Positions 17,523-19,233 of a DNA stretch of 19,233 nucleotides are shown piece after piece. The notes beneath the pieces are model-generated. The model was not told the DNA's origin and ran no database searches. It worked only from the letters and a program-made list of their open reading frames with translations. Every line of letters begins with the position of its first letter. Positions within the stretch are counted from its first letter, which is position 1. The stretch is from Podila epigama (lineage: Eukaryota; Mortierellomycota; Mortierellomycetes; Mortierellales; Mortierellaceae), in the NCBI GenBank assembly GCA_015679605.1, contig JAAAVE010000215.1, forward strand, positions 6,959 through 26,191, given 5' to 3'. The position numbers were made by a program, and so were the translations under genes.

Positions 17523-19025
17523 TTAGAGCGAAGGGCTCGGGAACATTGCCGGCACGGTGGACTCGACATCATTCAAGAGGTCGTGTTTACAAAGTGGGCA
17601 ATGCGTGGACTTGTGTGTCAACCAGATATCTATTCAGGTAGAAGGAGAAGAGACGAAGGAGAGAAATAGCAAAAAGATGTTGAAGGGTGAGTATTGTTTG
17701 CCAATGAATGCACATTATTCTGAGGGAAGAGCGAAACAAGAAAAGATGTGCAAAAAAAGTTACCAACACACTCGGCATGGTATTCGTGATTGCAAGGGAG
17801 GATGCGGATTCTGTCGTTGGTCTCATACTCGCCTAGACAAATAGAACATAAATCTTCCAATGTGCCATCTGTAGTGACAACAACAGTCGTCGAGTGCTCT
17901 TGAGTACTCTCTTGGTTTGTATTCAAGGTTGTTGAGGCAAGCAGTTTAGAGGATTGGCTCAACTCTGGTGAGTGAGAGGCAGAGTGGTTTTGGAGGGTGA
18001 TCATGGATGTTGCAAGCGCGGGCATTTGATTTGGCTGGCTTTGTAGGGGTGAATTGCACCGTGATGGTCCGCGTGAAGACGAAGAAGAGTCCCTGGCCCA
18101 TAGTTTGCCGACTCTGCCAAGTCCCATGAATGAATGATGCTGGTGGACAGGCGGGGGTGGTGGGACTTGATGAGAATGCGGCTTTTCGACTGTGGGTGAA
18201 AGAGCATTGCCAGGTGTGTTGGTAGCGGCGGCGATGACCATTTCGTCTTCGTCAAGGAAGAGACGCTGAGCGGAAGGGTAGATGCGGATGGGGAAGGTCT
18301 TGTTGATGGTGGACTGGTCGAGCACGAGAGCCTTTTCGTGGTCAACAACGTGAACGGCGTGATGTTCGTAGCGAGAGAATCTCAGAAGGACAGCCGCGAG
18401 GCAGCCTAAGTTGAGTTGCACAAAGAAGTCATTCTGTCAGCAACCACTACTGGAATGGAAGAATTTAGGTATGTGGTTGGATGGTTTACGTGGATGAAAA
18501 AATTTTGTGCGCCACCAAACCTACATAGGCCAATGAGAAGAAGGGTCAACCCTCCAATGGTCATGATGCGCATGGAGAGATATGCAGCAGCCTATTTTGA
18601 ATAAAAGGAGCCATTGTACCATCGCATGAGGTGAGGATTTTTTCTTAACTACAGGTGGTAATATTCAAACCCGGGAGTAGAGTATCGCGAAGCGAGTAGA
18701 CAAGTAGCAAGTAGCAAGTAAAGAATAATGATTTGTGAATAGATGATTTGCGTTACTGCAAACATCGGATGGAAGAAGTAAACATTGAAAAAGAAAATGA
18801 CAAAGAGGGATGAAAGGAAGGAAGAAAGAAAGAAAAAGATTACAACAATGACGACGACGACGACAACGACAACGACAGATAACAACGTACATGGCTGTAG
18901 CTGGGTGTGGAAGTGATGCGGGTGACAGTGGGTTCGGCGGCGACAAAGGTGGCGGAGGCGAGGAATGGTCGGGTGGTGATGTAGGGAGGAGCGAGTGGGG
19001 TGATGGCATCGCGTATGGATGCCAT
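17523..19025 (-). CDS. Membrane-anchored RING-H2 zinc-finger protein (probable E3 ubiquitin ligase)
   Basis: Four exons in coding order 19025-18891, 18591-18525, 18405-17764, 17629-17523, phases consistent, 316 residues. The C-terminal RING-H2 has Cys254, Cys257, Cys272, His274, His277, Cys280, Cys292 and Cys295 (CSIC ... [10 protein letters not shown] ... CPLC), all eight zinc ligands in C3H2C3 order, rebuilt across the last intron. One membrane helix is predicted at about residues 54-75 ([20 protein letters not shown]), itself spanning an exon junction; it is followed by a basic RFSRYEHH segment. The N-terminal 45 residues are not a convincing signal peptide. Between helix and RING lies a Ser/Pro/His-rich, probably disordered region with a run of five prolines. 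Proteins of this layout are generally membrane-bound ubiquitin ligases; the target and compartment are unknown. The exon 3 acceptor was chosen by phase: the next candidate acceptor upstream (AG at 18415-18414) would create an immediate stop. Confidence 0.82.
18851..18877. repeat. ACG/ACA trinucleotide tract in intron 1 of RING gene
   Basis: Four ACG units followed by alternating ACA/ACG triplets lie within 40 bases of the intron donor at 18890 (as CGT/TGT on the coding strand). Confidence 0.8.
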
Positions 19026-19233
19026 TGTTAGCTTGGTGTATGACTAACTGATTGACTATGAATGAAGGAGGTGAGGGTCAAGAACAAGAAGAAATGACCA
19101 TGGAGCGAACAGGTAAGGGTAAGTAGTATGCCCGATGCTGTGTTATGAAATGTTGTTTCTTCTGCGAGATGGGTGATCGATATGGCGAGAAGAGAGAGGT
19201 TAGTTGAGTTGGGGTGAGAAAATAATTAAAAAC
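19026..19233. other. Upstream region of RING gene to window end
   Basis: Likely promoter or leader of the minus-strand RING gene. The plus strand is A/G-rich and no coding frame can be supported. A divergent gene may begin beyond the edge, but nothing shows it. Confidence 0.4.

Noticed and set aside
1-19233. Defence system, mobile element or biosynthetic cluster
   Set aside because: No transposase, reverse transcriptase, terminal repeats, nuclease operon or biosynthetic enzyme was found; all well-supported genes are ordinary eukaryotic cell functions.

Overview
The window looks like nuclear chromosomal DNA of a filamentous, early-diverging (zygomycete-grade) fungus. Mortierellomycota is my best guess, but this rests on general impression and not on a database match. 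Reasons: most genes are split by many short GT..AG introns; the fungal-specific PET127 family sits beside COX5, GIS2/Byr3-type, LSB5-type and YJU2 genes; intergenic DNA is rich in pyrimidine tracts, (CA)n and A-tracts. I see no mobile element, CRISPR array, tRNA or rRNA.

Layout, left to right, with exon structures rebuilt by hand from splice sites and reading phase: YJU2-type splicing factor (+, 397-1347, intronless); a lysine/serine-rich protein ending in a Rieske [2Fe-2S] motif (+, 1606-3346, 5 exons); PET127-family mitochondrial RNA-processing protein (-, 3532-7358, 5 exons); VHS-GAT endosomal adaptor of LSB5 type (+, 8492-11235, 11 exons); cytochrome c oxidase subunit IV/COX5 (-, 11447-12494, 3 exons); seven-knuckle CCHC protein GIS2/CNBP (+, 12887-14470, 4 exons); Golgi protein SYS1 (-, 14904-16051, 3 exons); EEF1AKMT4-like methyltransferase (+, 16266-17356, 5 exons); membrane-anchored RING-H2 protein (-, 17523-19025, 4 exons). 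From the second gene on, strands alternate strictly. Three intergenic regions are therefore divergent promoters (7359-8491, 12495-12886, 16052-16265) and four are short convergent 3' regions.

The genes are mostly housekeeping and form no obvious pathway, though two act in mitochondria (PET127, COX5), two in post-Golgi/endosomal membrane traffic (LSB5, SYS1) and two in nuclear or cytoplasmic RNA handling (YJU2, GIS2). The least familiar gene is 1606-3346: a complete Rieske ligand motif sits at the end of a basic, poly-serine, nuclear-looking protein. I see no sign of a defence system, a secondary-metabolite cluster or other accessory cargo. Several divergent promoters and the convergent poly(A) region at 17361-17379 carry symmetric motifs that deserve a look.
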